This document shows, piece by piece, positions 1 to 10,510 of a stretch of DNA of 49,621 bases. The notes below the pieces were generated by a model, which was not told where the DNA came from, did not search any database, and saw only the letters and a list, made by a program, of their open reading frames with translations. Each line of letters starts with the position of its first letter. Position 1 is the stretch's first letter. The DNA lies in contig CM044513.1 in assembly GCA_024364805.1 (NCBI GenBank), positions 49,418,865-49,468,485 of the forward strand, written 5' to 3'. The stretch comes from Euprymna scolopes (Eukaryota > Mollusca > Cephalopoda > Sepiida > Sepiolidae). Both the position numbers and the translations under genes were made by a program.

Positions 1-34
<34 letters not shown>
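1..34. repeat. (CA)n/(TA)n microsatellite
   Basis: The window opens inside a dinucleotide run: CA for about 27 bases, passing into TA. It is cut by the window edge, so its true length is unknown. Confidence 0.95.
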
Positions 35-980
35 TTATAACATGGAAACAAACTGGAATCTTAAGAATATCTCTCTCATTCCAGTTATTAGAGCAACGGA
101 ATTCATGAAAAAGAATAAAAATTACTTGACAAAAAAGACCCGGAAAACCAAATGCAAGAGATATTCAAACAATTGCACTTAAAGAAGCAGTCAGAATCTT
201 AAAACGATCCGGTTAGAATACCTGAGCTAGCAGGTGAATGTTTGACATCCGGTAAGCTCCAAATTTGAACAGATAGATACGAAAAAAAAAAGAAACATGT
301 AAGACTTAACATGCTGCAATTAAAAATATTACGTGCGAAAGCAGTAACAATATTTTAAAACGTTTAACGTAATACAATTTTAATCCCCACGGCTAGTTCT
401 GGCATCGAGGAATTAAATCTGTTAAAATATTCCCTGAAAGGGAGTAGGGCTAATTTTATGATGTCTAACTGGCTTTACGTGCCCGTTTCTCGGTCGCCTT
501 TTGAACTCTTTTAAATTCAAGTTCAATTTCCAACATCTACAAAGACAGAACGGTCTCCATTGGCTTTTTTTTCGATGGATCCTTCATTCTGTTCCAGGGG
601 AGCGATACTAATATTTGGTCTTACAACTAAGAAAAACAGGACAAAAATATGAGAATGGCAGAGAAAGAATTGTTATATACTGGTGGTATGAAGATGACGT
701 ATATTCTGTATTGTTGTTGTTCGTTTAGGGAGAGTCTTAGTGTTTCATCTAGAGACAGAGTACATCCTACTACATGAGCACTACCTGTAATTCAACTATG
801 AGATTTTTGAATATATCGATAGATAGACTGAGAGATAGTGTGTTTGAGATTTATACATATATGTTTGTTGTAAATCGTCTAGTGATTGGAATGACCGCTG
901 TTCATTTATCAATGAATAACGAGACACTTTGTTATAAACAGACTTGGTTTATTTAACAAACATTCATATATACACAATAC
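35..980. other. Unassigned AT-rich sequence, no gene seen
   Basis: No recognisable coding region, RNA gene or repeat family was found. The only open frame near 60 codons (774-956, plus) has no domain-like composition and lies in AT-rich sequence, so it is taken as chance. Confidence 0.6.
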
Positions 981-1009
981 GGCGGTGGAGGTGGTGGAGG
1001 TGGTGGAGA
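981..1009. repeat. (GGTGGA)n microsatellite
   Basis: A short G-rich run of GGTGGA units on the plus strand. It is strongly strand-asymmetric against its AT-rich surroundings. Confidence 0.9.
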
Positions 1010-1119
1010 TAGGTGTAGGTTGCGAATGTGACACGCAGTTCCTCGTTGTCTGTCTCTCGTCCCCCGTCTCCGCGTCTCTCTTTGTTTTTGTTTACCATTT
1101 CACTTTTATGGACTTTCGA

Positions 1120-1397
1120 CCTGGTAACCCATAAACCATTGACGTCATTGACCCATATTTTGACCAGCCCGGCGCTTGCTTTTGGTCTTACCCCCGACCG
1201 AATTACGTCATCTCCAGGTAATCACAATTCCCGGCTTACATTTTTGTCAGCCTGGACATGAGTTCATTCGCACCTTGCTCCATAAAACGGCCTGACCCAT
1301 AAAACGATTTGCGTCATAGGACCACGTCATCACAATTCCCGGGTTACGTTTTTGTCTGCCCGAATTTTGAGTTCATTCGCACTTTGCCTCTCCATAA
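1120..1397. repeat. Diverged tandem duplication, period ~108 bp
   Basis: The segment from 1221 (ATCACAATTCCCGG, then a TTTTTGTC... and GAGTTCATTCGCAC stretch) recurs from 1329 with about 80 percent identity by eye. The preceding 'CCCATAAA...CGTCAT' piece is also doubled (1129 and 1294). The block is richer in CpG than its neighbours. No protein is recognised in any frame. Confidence 0.7.
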
Positions 1398-1499
1398 CAG
1401 AATGACAAACACAGTGAAATAGTGTAAAAATAAAAGGTGATGCTTATTACATAAAAGAATCACAGTGATTCCTGGGGTAAATCAAGGTCTGTTTGGTGG

Positions 1500-1800
1500 C
1501 CCCTGTCCTGGAGTTGAGGATGTCTCCAGAAGCAAAAACCATAGATCTCTATTGGACAAGATCCCAAAAAAGTCTCCAATCTAACAGCCGCCGCACTGTC
1601 AACCAAGCCCCAACATCTGTTCCATCACCTCAATGTTGCATCCATGCGCTTGTTTTATAAGGGCTTTAACAGAATGTGCTCCGACGAACTGATGACACTT
1701 GTGCCACTTCGACGTACATAATCCCCCCCCACCCGACTAACGCGATTAGCGGCAAAATCCCACGTCTTCAATGGTATTTCTGGATGAATACTTAACATAA
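1500..1800 (+). mobile_element. LINE-B ORF2 C-terminal fragment (broken)
   Basis: Translation of the plus strand gives 'LLDKIPKKVSNL', then 'HLFHHLNVASMRLFYKGF' and 'MCSDELMTLVPLRRT'. This is the region downstream of the reverse transcriptase domain in Jockey/CR1-type LINEs (consensus 'SLSLFYKYFxGxCSxEL...LVPLxRxTR'). The reverse transcriptase catalytic domain is absent, so this is a 5'-truncated or deleted copy. It is followed within 70 bp by a second piece of the same family carrying more of the RT domain, suggesting two insertions or a rearranged copy. The family is assigned from motif memory, not alignment. Confidence 0.75.
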
Positions 1801-1864
1801 TGTCCCTCCTGGACGAGAGAAAAATTCGAGTCGTCCTCGAATACCGTACGTTAAAACAACATGG

Positions 1865-2860
1865 TATTTATGCAGCTGTGTCCCAAGGGTCAATCTTTGA
1901 ACCGTGATTATTATAAATGACTGACCTGATAAAATTGTGTCTTAGATGAGTATATTTGCTGATCATATTACGCTCTATCGTAGACATGATGGTGAAACGA
2001 ATCTACACATATGGTAATAGCAGAAACTCTAGAAACCGACCTTCAGTAGTTAGTAAAATGGACCGTAAGTGGATGGTAACATTTAATCGTACTAAAACTA
2101 AGCCCCTCTCCTTTAACAACTGCAAAAAACCCTTTTCAACCACCGATTGCAATTGCAAATAACACCCTACATGAGAGAATATCTGTCAAACTCGTCGGCC
2201 TAACATTCACAACCAACACAAATTAGAACAAATACATGCAACAAAAAAGGTAAGCTCCTTCTACTGTGCTAGTAAATTCCAAGCGCCAGAGAGCATCACA
2301 TATTTACAAAGCGACAAATGTCATATACATAAAGTATTGTTGCCACATCTGTGCTTGAGCATCTGTCGCTAGTCTTTTACTCTTAAACAGGGCCCCAAAA
2401 GGCGTCTCAAACTTAATAGGCTGTACATATCGGCAAAGCTCTGACCTGTGTCCTATCGCCGCAATGCCGCAATGCTGCAATGCTGTATCCCTGTGATTGT
2501 TTTGCAAGTACTTTAGTGGGGTATGCTCTGATGAACTCACAACACTTATGACCCTTCAAAGTAATACTTTCCACTAACTCGAAAAGCAGCAAAATCCCAC
2601 CCCTAGACTGTTGAGGTTTCTAGATGCCGGAAAGCCTTTGCTCTAATAGTTTCTTCTCTTCTCTGACTACTAGACATTTTAATTTCCTCCCTGTTTTTAA
2701 TTTCGCAAAGTATACTAATATGCAAAAGTTTAAATGTAATATGAACATATACCTCTTAACTCAGCTCTCCTCAGTTCCCTGCTAGACACGATCCCAAAAT
2801 AGTATCCCTTACGAACAAGTGGTAATATGTTTTGTTTGTGGTCAAAATTAGCAAAAAATA
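1865..2860 (+). mobile_element. LINE-B copy, RT palm to 3' UTR (broken)
   Basis: Plus-strand frames show in order: 'AAVSQGSIFEP' near 1870 (RT motif of the 'GVSQGSxLGP' type), a remnant of the catalytic 'FADD' box near 1957, 'KWMVTFNRTKTKPLSFNN' (2070-2125), 'ISVKLVGLTF', 'YIKYCCHICA' (2325-2355), 'CSDELTTLMTL' (2527-2560) and a decayed 'SFFSRTTRLWNSLP' to 'QKFKCN' stretch (2640-2750). Several frameshifts and stops separate these pieces. The end resembles the 3' UTR of the copies ending near 4300 and 30085 ('GTGGTAATAT'). Jockey/CR1-group non-LTR retrotransposon, long dead. Confidence 0.8.
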
Positions 2861-2869
2861 AAAATGGAT

Positions 2870-3575
2870 CCGCACTGTATTGTTTCTAAATAACTGATTG
2901 AACCCATCTGTGAGCAGGTTGGTATGGGAAACTCTTGACGGCCCCAATGTATTAGAAATTAAAAAAGAAAACCTATAAATAAAAGAGGAAATGAGTTGAT
3001 AAACAGAAAAAAAATAGGAAAAAAGGTTTGTAGATTAGCAATAGGGAACTTGATTCATAAAGGCACACAAATGCTATATGAAATAAGATTGTTAATCAAG
3101 GTGTGGCGGTAACTGGAACAAAAGATTGGACATAGAAGGCAATATATTTAGAATTATTTTACAGACAGTGTTAGGAGAGGGAGTGGGTTTTGCGACAGTT
3201 CGTAACAGTTTACAGTTAACGGATATTCTTCAGTTTGCGACTGTTGAGTCAGTTGACAGTTAGAGACCGTTGACGGTTTGGAATAGATCAGGAGATCTTT
3301 AGAAGCCTGTCTCCAGTAACCTCTTCAATGGCAATACTCTTCAGAAAAACATTGGTAACTTATTAGTCTGGAAACCACAGAATCCAAATGGGTTACATCT
3401 TGTTCCAAAAGAATTTCAGACGAGCAGCAAGCAATGTCAAAGTTATTCCAAAAGAAGAATTGCATCCACCGGCATCAGTTTGTGGCGTTTGTGATTTCTT
3501 GATTCACATATGATACTATCGACATTCCCCAATGTGTTTGTAATTTTAAAAAAGAAGAAAAAACTATAACAAAAG
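2870..3575. other. Unassigned sequence
   Basis: No gene seen. Around 3190-3275 there is a cluster of CAGTT/AACTG-type words (CAGTTCG, CAGTTTACAGTTAACGG, CAGTTGACAGTT) that looks like a small degenerate repeat. The rest is featureless. Confidence 0.5.
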
Positions 3576-3577
3576 AT

Positions 3578-3763
3578 GACCTTTTATTTCACGAGGTAGC
3601 ATGCTCTCGTTCCGTCAGCCAATATTGAATAGAGGTCCTAATTTACAATTGTATTTTTCGGTCGCCCACACTGGGAATTAAACCTTCAACCTTCAGGAGA
3701 ATATTACTTTTATAACTGATTTTTTTTTTTCAGAAACTCTAACTACTGCGCCACAGGTCTTTG
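3578..3763 (-). mobile_element. SINE S1, 5' (tRNA-like head) fragment
   Basis: On the minus strand this holds a tRNA-like A box ('GGCGCAGTAGTTAGAGTTTC') and a B box ('GGTTTAATTCCC'), then the S1 middle region ending near 'GGAACGAGAGCATGCTACCT'. It lacks the S1 tail. The layout (A box, B box, unrelated body) is that of a tRNA-derived SINE. Homologous to the more complete copy at 11893-12241. Confidence 0.75.
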
Positions 3764-3764
3764 C

Positions 3765-4150
3765 TGACATCTTGTCTAACTTGGGCATGTTTCTGTCGAA
3801 CTCGTGAATTTGGACGGAATTTCGAACAGAACGCTTTATTTATTTCATGGAGGTAGCATGCTCTCGTTCAGTCAGCCATCACTGTATAAAGATCCTAAGT
3901 AATTCGCAATTGTATTTTTCGGTCGACCCCGTTGAGAATTGAACCTTCAACATTCGAGAGAATATCACTTTTACAATTGATTTTTCCAAGTATTCTTACA
4001 AATGCAGCATGGATCCTTGCGGATCCGAAGAAGGTCAGAGGTTACATCGACCGAAACATTGTGAAAATGACACTCAAGGTGAGAACAGTAGACTAAAGAA
4101 CCCAAATAATATGAATAACCAATCCTCATCTCAAAAATCCAGTAACGTAA
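3765..4150 (+). mobile_element. SINE S1 with inverted 5' half
   Basis: Bases 3765-4022 match the S1 head and middle on the minus strand, including the B box near 3940 and the terminal 'GGATCC' beside the tRNA-like head. Bases 4023-4150 match the S1 tail on the plus strand ('GAAGAAGGTCAGAGGTTACA', then 'AATCCTCATCTCAAAAATCC'). The two parts together make about one whole element: the break falls in the same place ('GACAAGATAC/ACCTGAAGAAGG'), with little duplicated or missing sequence. This is the geometry left by twin priming (5' inversion during target-primed reverse transcription), usually seen in LINEs. Confidence 0.7.
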
Positions 4151-4159
4151 AATATCACC

Positions 4160-4300
4160 GCTTAAGTTTAAATATAATGTAAACAAACATCTTGCCGCCC
4201 AACTCCCCACAATCATCTGTTAGACATAAGCCCAAATGGTTGCTCTCATGTCCATGCGGTAACGCGCCTTATTTGGAGTAATTAAGAATAATAAAGAAAG
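4160..4300 (+). mobile_element. LINE-B 3' end
   Basis: Starts with a decayed 'KFKYNVNKHLAAQLP' C-terminus ('AAGTTTAAATATAATGTAAA') and runs through 'GCGGTAACGCGCCTTATTTG' to an AATAATAAAG tail. It matches the 3' ends of the LINE-B copies ending near 2860 and 30085. It sits directly behind SINE S1. Confidence 0.65.
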
Positions 4301-4794
4301 CTATTCAATCTTCTTCTAATGACTTCATAGAACACGAAGACGGTCTAATGGGGGAAATTACACCCCTCCTCTCGCGGGATGAAATCTGGATGGTTATAAT
4401 AGTGTAGATTATTAATTAGTCTTAATCAGGTCGTCATTCTCCGATAGGCACGCGGTAATAAATCAATTACTTTTTGAAGGAAGATGATATGACCTGAGAA
4501 CGATAAAAGTAGATATCTGTTCTCCAAGCTATTCATTTATATACACACTACCTTATGTTACATATTTTCAATAATTTAGTAAACTAAACACACTATATAT
4601 ATAACTATAAAAAAATAACTGCAAATGATGTAAACACGTGAATCAAAATAATTGTTTGAACACAAATCAAGAATAATGTAAAGAAAAAATGTATTTTCAG
4701 AAAATATACATTAGATTAACAGCCTGACTTGAAAAACATAATTAACTGTATTATGCAGTCTGCTATCTCTATCATCTTGTTATTTTATAATATA

Positions 4795-4796
<2 letters not shown>

Positions 4797-4857
<61 letters not shown>

Positions 4858-5180
4858 ACATATATACATATGTGTGTATAACTGTGTTTTTAATAGAAAC
4901 AAATATATGTACAAAAAACATACATATGCGCAATTATATGTACATAGAATCTGCTATTTCTATTATTTTCAAATCTATTTTCTACTAGATATCCATGTAC
5001 ATACATATATCTATATGAGTGGGTGTGTGATGCATAATATATATATATATATATATATATAAATACAAACATGTACGTATACATATGAACAGTAGCACAT
5101 GCATATAAACACACATACATAGCAAATTTAGGCGTGAATATGTATATATAGTATATATGTATATATATATATACGCACTA
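4797..5180. repeat. (TA)n and (TG)n-rich microsatellite block
   Basis: Long pure (TA)n at 4797-4846 and 5036-5061, further TA runs at 5142-5175, and intervening degenerate 'ACATATATG' sequence. Tyr/Ile-rich open frames here are translations of the repeat and are not genes. Confidence 0.95.
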
Positions 5181-5233
5181 TAACCACCTGTTTTGTATCT
5201 ATTTTATACTGTATGTGTATATATATGCACACA

Positions 5234-5247
5234 CTTCTCTCTCTCTT

Positions 5248-5295
<48 letters not shown>

Positions 5296-5365
5296 GGCAC
5301 ACACTTTTCTCTCTGTCTGTCTGTCTGTCTCTCTCTCGCTCTCTCTCTTTCTCTCTCTCTATCTC

Positions 5366-5425
<60 letters not shown>
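5234..5425. repeat. (CT)n with (TA)n microsatellite
   Basis: Compound CT tract with CTTT and CTGT variants, broken by (TA)n at 5281-5295 and 5407-5424. The Ser/Leu open frames over it (for example 5193-5546) are not credible genes. Confidence 0.95.
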
Positions 5426-5639
5426 AGTGGCCTGGCCAAACCACAGGGAAGACAAGAGAAACATCAAAATTAAAGCTGGCCTGCCAGGACACTATATATA
5501 CAAATGTAGACAAATTAGGGCACATTTTATTGGTTTAAAAATATAGGTTCTTTTTTTAACCAATTTTCATTAAATTTTTACCATAGAATAGTATTATAAT
5601 CTTCAAAAAGCCTGCAAATGTGTTATGTAGTTTCCTGTT

Positions 5640-5975
5640 TCAAGCAAAAAAATATTGATCGAAATAAACACCATCAGTATCAATACACTTTCGCCCACAC
5701 AAAACAAGTGTATTTATCTCAGCAACGTAAAAAACTTGCGTTCTGATGGCGATGAAGTCACTGAAAGCGTTTTTGATATCGTTTAGGTTTTGATAACAGT
5801 TCTTACGCAAAAAGTCGTCGAGATGCTTGAAAAAGTGGTAGTCGGTAGGTGAGACGCGCGAAGAGTACGGCGGATGACACAGAGTTGTGTAGTCCAATTC
5901 GTTCAACTTCTGCATGGTCAGTTTAGCAACGTGCCATCGGGCATTGTCGTGGAGAAGAATTGGGCCTTTTCTGTT
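5640..5975 (-). mobile_element. mariner transposase C-terminal fragment (DD34D)
   Basis: The minus strand reads 'KGPILLHDNARWH', then 'YTTLCHPPYSSRVSPTDYHF' and 'RKCIDTDGVYFDQ', ending in a stop near 5640. The 'HDNARxH' aspartate and the 'SPTDYHFF' aspartate are separated by 34 residues, which is the DD34D spacing of mariner transposases of the Tc1/mariner superfamily. About 110 residues remain of the usual ~345. The N-terminal helix-turn-helix region and first catalytic aspartate are missing; upstream sequence passes into LINE-A by about 6170. No clear terminal inverted repeat was found. Confidence 0.88.
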
Positions 5976-6169
5976 GACTTATGCTGGATGTTGTTGTCGA
6001 AGTTTCTGATTTGTTTCATTCATTTGTTGCCGTAATAGTTTTGCTTGCATTAAAACAAACAGTTATTAATGACCTTCTTTTCATGCAACTCTTGCTTCAG
6101 ATGTGTTGTCGATTTCATGGGCGTCAAGGCAGAATAAGATGCCACAAGCGATCCATCCTAAGATATGTC

Positions 6170-7540
6170 AACAGTGCTCTATTTTAGGATGTGTTTGACT
6201 TTTATGCAGATGGAGGATTGCGTCGGGAGTAAAACTGCTTCAGCGGCGATAGAATAATACAATTATTTTTCTAATGACCTTGACAGCAGGTTTGATGTAA
6301 GTCTGCCGTTTCTGGTCAGGAGTGAAGGTCAGAACCACAAGCTTATTTTAACAGAGTTTTTCTTCGGGCCGAGAGCCATTCATATCGATTCGGGCCAATT
6401 GAGGATCAGAGCATTGGTGGTGAAAAGATAGAAGTTTGATTTTGGATACACTATAATTAAGCAGCCCGTTTGCACCAGATGCTCAATGTTGGAGGAGAGA
6501 GGCCCAAAGAGATTTTAGTCGTTGCTCGACTTTGAAGTGCTGCCGGAGATTGAAATGTCGTCTGCATCTATGTTGACGAATTAACGTAAAATGTGATTAG
6601 AGAGATCATTGATGAAGTTAAAGAAGAGAATTGGGTCCAGGATGGATCCTTAAGGCATGCCAGCTTTGATACTTTGCGTGTACGACGCCTGCCCAATGAC
6701 GACTACAACAGAGAAAGGATTTGATGGTTCAAAAGACACATTGGCACCAAATCTTGGCGGGAAATCTTGTAAACTACACCTTTATGCCAAATCCGATCCT
6801 ATTGCTCTTGAGAGGAAACCCACGTCAATAGATGAACTGATCTTATGTGGCATTAAAGTCGGTACATCAGCTGGAGACCTCGAAAGATGAGAAACACTAT
6901 TGCTTGTCACTATGTAGGTTGGTTTTGCTGAGGTGGTTGACAACTTCTCTATTTATCACGGATTCAAGCACCTTTCTCATTTATGCAGAAAGCTAATCGG
7001 TCTGTACTGAAATACGGAAGACCGATCTGCAATATTTTTGAAATACTTGACAAAATAATGACGTTTTCCAAAGTGTTTGAAAAGCCCCTTCTTTGCAGGA
7101 ATGGAAAGCTTTTTTTTTTTTAGTACTATGAGTAAAATATTGTAAGGTTAAGTTTCTTTAACCGCATCAACATTGCCAACATCACCGACAGATATGTGGA
7201 TGTCGCTCAGATTATTTTCGATCTTGGAGGAAAATCGGAAGGGGGTAGCTCTAATTGCACGGGGTTGAGTTTGATGCAACGTTCTTGGCTAAGAGTTTGG
7301 GCTTGTCAGATACTAACGAAATCACATCAGGGCCATTGATGATGTCTGGGATAGAGGACGCCCATCTATTCAAGATTTTGTTTGGCGTTCGTTAATATAA
7401 TGCGAATCAGACCTCTGTTCTACTTTGGACTTGATGAACCAAGCAGATGACCCGCAAGCGTTTTCTGTAATCTTTTTGCAACGATTGGTTGCAGTCCTAA
7501 AGTGACTTTTCATAAATTACTAACCAACTCTACCCATACA
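6170..7540 (-). mobile_element. LINE-A reverse transcriptase fragment (broken)
   Basis: Read on the minus strand from 7540 to 6170, this gives 'INERQTKSWIDGRP' (a region upstream of RT), a 'GPD'-type motif, 'YRPISFLHK' (near 7000), the 'GSILGP..LLFFNFINDLSNH' region (6605-6650), the catalytic 'DADDISIS'-like box near 6565, and 'PDAILHLHKSQ' at 6195. It runs colinear with the two LINE-A copies at 18735-20400 and 20405-21440. Many stops and frameshifts. Jockey/CR1-group LINE, truncated at both ends. Confidence 0.82.
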
Positions 7541-7639
7541 AGTAGTGAGCACGCTTGAGGTAAATACTGAAAATTGATGCCTAAAACATTACATCTCCTT
7601 AAAACAATTTATGTGGATACATGAAATAATCACAGACAC

Positions 7640-7880
7640 ATACATATATATATATATATACTCATAAGCATACACACCCACACTCACACACACACACACA
7701 TACACACACATATATATGCATATATATATATTTATGTATGCATACTCATATTCATTTATATACATATGTGCAAATATATATACACGTATATATATATATA
7801 TATATATACATATATACAAAATACAGTCATTCAATGACATGTATTCACACACGCACACACACACACATATACTCATACGT
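7640..7880. repeat. (TA)n/(CA)n microsatellite block
   Basis: TA runs at 7644-7661 and 7786-7808, CA runs at 7680-7708 and 7848-7866, and degenerate ATAC/ATATG sequence between. Tyr/Ile-rich open frames on both strands are repeat artefacts. Confidence 0.95.
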
Positions 7881-8089
7881 ATAGGCACACGTTTACTTAC
7901 ATATTTATATAAATAAACAAAATGTGTGCAGAGAAAATCATAACAAATTATAGAATTGAACATTGACATTATAAGATAAAATTGAAAACATCTAAATTGA
8001 GAAAACATCAAAGACTTCCTACTGAGATGGCACCGAACGATAATTGGTTAACTGTTTTATTAAAAGAAATGATAAGACGACTGGTTTGG

Positions 8090-8132
8090 TTTGTTTTACG
8101 GCATATCAACCCGAGCAGGTGATTTAACACCT
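8090..8132 (+). repeat. R1 hairpin motif copy
   Basis: Contains 'TTTTACGGCATATCAACCC' followed by a 'GTGATTTAACACC' arm. One of four copies (others near 11840, 14592 and 35816) of a motif built on the imperfect inverted repeat CGGCAT...ATGCCG. Confidence 0.6.
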
Positions 8133-8159
8133 ACCAAAATTAAAAAAGAAGACTCTATA

Positions 8160-8742
8160 TAATCATTATGTTTAATTTGTTTAGTAGAAAGATCTTATTT
8201 TTTGCATTCTTTGTAAAATAATCTATATGCCTATAAAAGTAAGAATGTGTGTGTGTAATGATACTTCTCAACTTATATACTCGAAGAAATTTTGATCTAT
8301 AGACTTGAAATTTTGTATATAGAGCATTCTGACACATGGAAATTTTTTTTAATTTGTTTTCATCCGGAAGAAGGGCACCTAAGGGGTTAAAATTGAAAAT
8401 TGGTACGTGGGGGTGGTGATCGGATTTTTATCTGCTTGTCAACTGTTTTACGACTGCGCATGCGCGGTAGTGAAAAGTGACAGCTTCTTTGTATTAAAAA
8501 TAAGTACGTTGGAAAATACTTTGAAAAGGGCGTGCCAAGCTGGTGTGATGGTTATCGTATTTGGCTCACTCTCTTTCAGTTTTAGTTTGAACTTCAGCTC
8601 GAGTGCCTCGAGTTACTAACAAGAAGTGAACTGTTTAGAAAAAATGCATATTTCTCAGTTTTTTCCGTTCTTTTTACTTCATTTATTTTAAAGGAATTTG
8701 ATGCTACGTTTAATATTTGCCAATGTTGGGTACATCAGCTAG
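8160..8742 (-). mobile_element. Dispersed element ending in TACTAGC...ACCC motif
   Basis: On the minus strand the segment begins 'TTACTAGCTGATGTACCC', a diverged form of the TACTAGC..ACCCGGCGTTGCCCGGG motif that also opens repeats near 9904, 45303 and 49587. The far end is set only by loss of pattern near a GTGTGTGT run at 8250. No protein recognised. Non-autonomous mobile element by inference; class unknown. Confidence 0.4.
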
Positions 8743-8807
8743 TAATTGATAAAGAATCAAGTGTTTTTTAGCTTTTGTGCAGTTTCTTCTCAAGGATCAA
8801 AAAATGT

Positions 8808-8823
8808 CTTTCAGGTTGACCAT
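8808..8823 (+). repeat. Target-site duplication, left copy (16 bp)
   Basis: CTTTCAGGTTGACCAT, repeated exactly at 9075-9090. The two copies bracket the U2-like sequence, as expected for retroposition by a LINE-type enzyme. Confidence 0.8.
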
Positions 8824-9074
8824 CAAGCTTTTCTTGGCCTTTTGACCAAGATGAAAGTGTAGTATCTGTACCGGCAGATACAACAAGCAAAGACCATATG
8901 TGGGGGCAATCCCACATATAAGACCTTGGTCAATGTAGGGGAAACCCTTCATACCAATTGTCACTATCAAGCTCCCCTACTCCCCAATGAGTTGGACCCC
9001 GTTTCCCCTTCACCCCTCACATTAAAAATCGGCCTTGTGCCTAATTTGCTCGGTGGGGGAGCAAATAAATACCC
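8824..9074 (+). mobile_element. U2 snRNA-headed SINE (U2-SINE)
   Basis: The first ~57 bases closely match the conserved 5' end of metazoan U2 snRNA: 'GGCCTTTTGACCAAGATGAA' against U2 'GGCCTTTTGGCTAAGATCAA', then 'GTGTAGTATCTGT' identical to U2. After that the sequence leaves U2. It forms two hairpins: GTATCTG/CAGATAC around 8861-8880, and ATATGTGGG/CCCACATAT at 8896-8904 with 8911-8919. A 150-base body ends in 'AAATAAATACCC'. Exact 16-bp direct repeats flank the whole. A snRNA head, unrelated body and long target duplications fit a SINE; snRNA-headed SINEs are known (SINEU of crocodilians). A second, diverged copy lies at 44356-44535. A full U2 gene is ruled out because the Sm site and stem-loops III/IV are not present. 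Confidence 0.8.
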
Positions 9075-9090
9075 CTTTCAGGTTGACCAT
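9075..9090 (+). repeat. Target-site duplication, right copy (16 bp)
   Basis: Exact match to 8808-8823. Confidence 0.8.
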
Positions 9091-9194
9091 GCTCGAAAAA
9101 GGAGCCACCAGTCCAACACCTTTATTACATTTTCACCCGAAACATGACAAATCGCCACTTTGATGTATGTGATACTATCAGGGATCTAAGTTGC

Positions 9195-9390
9195 AGGGGT
9201 ACTATATAGGGAGTTCAACAGCAAGATGTCTGTTCACATTACACTTGAACTTCTGCATGTCAGTAAAGTTAGGGAAGTAAGAAACCGAAAGAGAATTCCA
9301 AAGTCTTGCAGCTCTAGGGAAGAAGCTATTAGAGTAAAAGGCTTTCTTACATCTAGGGATCTCGACTGTGTAGAGGTGGAACTTTACTAC
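9195..9390 (-). mobile_element. LINE-B ORF2 C-terminus
   Basis: Minus-strand translation gives 'YTVEIPRCKKAFYSNSFFPR', 'AARLWNSLSVSYFPN' and 'FTDMQKFKCNVNRHLAVELP', then stop. This is the cleanest example in the window of the LINE-B C-terminal signature, with no frame break over about 60 codons. Only the last ~65 residues are present, a typical extreme 5' truncation. Matches the copies near 2600-2760 and 40845. Confidence 0.85.
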
Positions 9391-9424
9391 TCATTGATCA
9401 AATATTTTTAACTAGTAGAGTCAT

Positions 9425-9485
9425 CATTTATTAAGTCACAATAGCCACTTGAGGATAAGGCTTAAATGAATGATGATTGCTATTT
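9425..9485 (-). mobile_element. LINE-A 3' UTR remnant
   Basis: On the minus strand, 'CCTTATCCTCAAGTGGCT' matches the LINE-A 3' UTR word 'CCTTATCCTCGAGTGG' seen near 15350, 18790 and 20475. Short and diverged. Confidence 0.55.
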
Positions 9486-9899
9486 ATTGCCGGCCCAACG
9501 AAATGTATTTACATTGAATTTCCAAACAACCATGTTGTAGTCAGTCGGGAAGTAGCCCCATGATATTGCGTTTACAAACGGACGGTTATATGAAAAAAAT
9601 TGTTCATGGAAGTTCAGAATTGATCATGGAACTTTAGATGTTATTTGGTTCGGTTTTTGCGATACGTTTTGAATTAATTCAATTATTTACGAAAGCGCAT
9701 CTTTACTTAAATGCGAGTTGGGAATAACTTTCCCGTTAATCAATTTCGTATCCCACAATTCGTAATTTCGCTAGATTCAGCTACTAATTTTCCCTTTTAA
9801 CCAATTCAGTACTCCACAATTTGGTAATCTCGCTTAATTCAGCCACTCTGATGAGTCGTAGACGACGAAACACGTGTCAGTGAATGATTATATTTAATA

Positions 9900-10510
9900 T
9901 ATATACTAGCAAAAGTATCCGTCGTTGACTGGGTTAAAAAACAACCTACAGAAAATGGACTTTGATTTATGAAAGTATGATAGGTTATGAAAAGGAAGTG
10001 TTGTAAAGAGATAGTTTCGAATTTGGGGGTATCAAAACCAAAGCAAAATATGATGAAAGTAAAAATAAAATAGATAAACCCCTTAATTTATTATACCATA
10101 CCTGTTCACACTGAAGCACTTATTACAATATTCTGTGGATCTATATTAAAAAAACTTATTAAACTTTGTGACATATCTCCATTCTATGGAGGTCAGGCAT
10201 AATAATTTTATTATACAATATTTCTTCAAACTGAAACATAATTATCAATGTATACTTACGCAGATAGATATGAAAAGTCTTTATTAAATTTGTGCGTATT
10301 TCCATTGTATGGAGGATAGGCGCGAACGCAGACCCCACAATTTTATTATACCATCCATATTTAAGTTAAAACATACTTATCATAGTATTATTATGTACAT
10401 CTACATCAAAAACACTCGTAAACGTTTTTTTTTTAATTTTTAAATTTTTTATTTCCGTACTTTGTGGACCAGGCGCGTACGTAGACCCCACAATTTTAAT
10501 GAATCATCAT
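9900..10510 (+). mobile_element. Dispersed element with ~115-155-bp tandem units
   Basis: Opens with 'TACTAGCAAAAGTATCCGTC', a diverged TACTAGC..CCCGGCGTTG motif. Three tandem units start near 10089, 10204 and 10339 with the word 'AATTTTATTATACCAT' or close variants, and each ends with a 'CATTCTATGGAGG'-like stretch. Two units also share 'GCAGACCCCACAATTTTA' or 'GTAGACCCCACAATTTTA'. A defined 5' motif plus central tandem repeats is reminiscent of non-autonomous Helentron/DINE-like elements described in molluscs, but no terminal hairpin was established. Confidence 0.5.

Noticed and set aside
5193-5546. 117-codon Ser/Leu-rich open frame
   Set aside because: It is a translation of (CT)n and (TA)n microsatellites.
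7589-8011. 140-codon Tyr/Ile/Val-rich open frame on the minus strand
   Set aside because: It runs through (TA)n/(CA)n repeats and has no non-repeat domain.
8824-8890. Functional U2 snRNA gene
   Set aside because: Only the 5' third resembles U2; the Sm-binding site and 3' stem-loops are absent and the sequence is flanked by target duplications.
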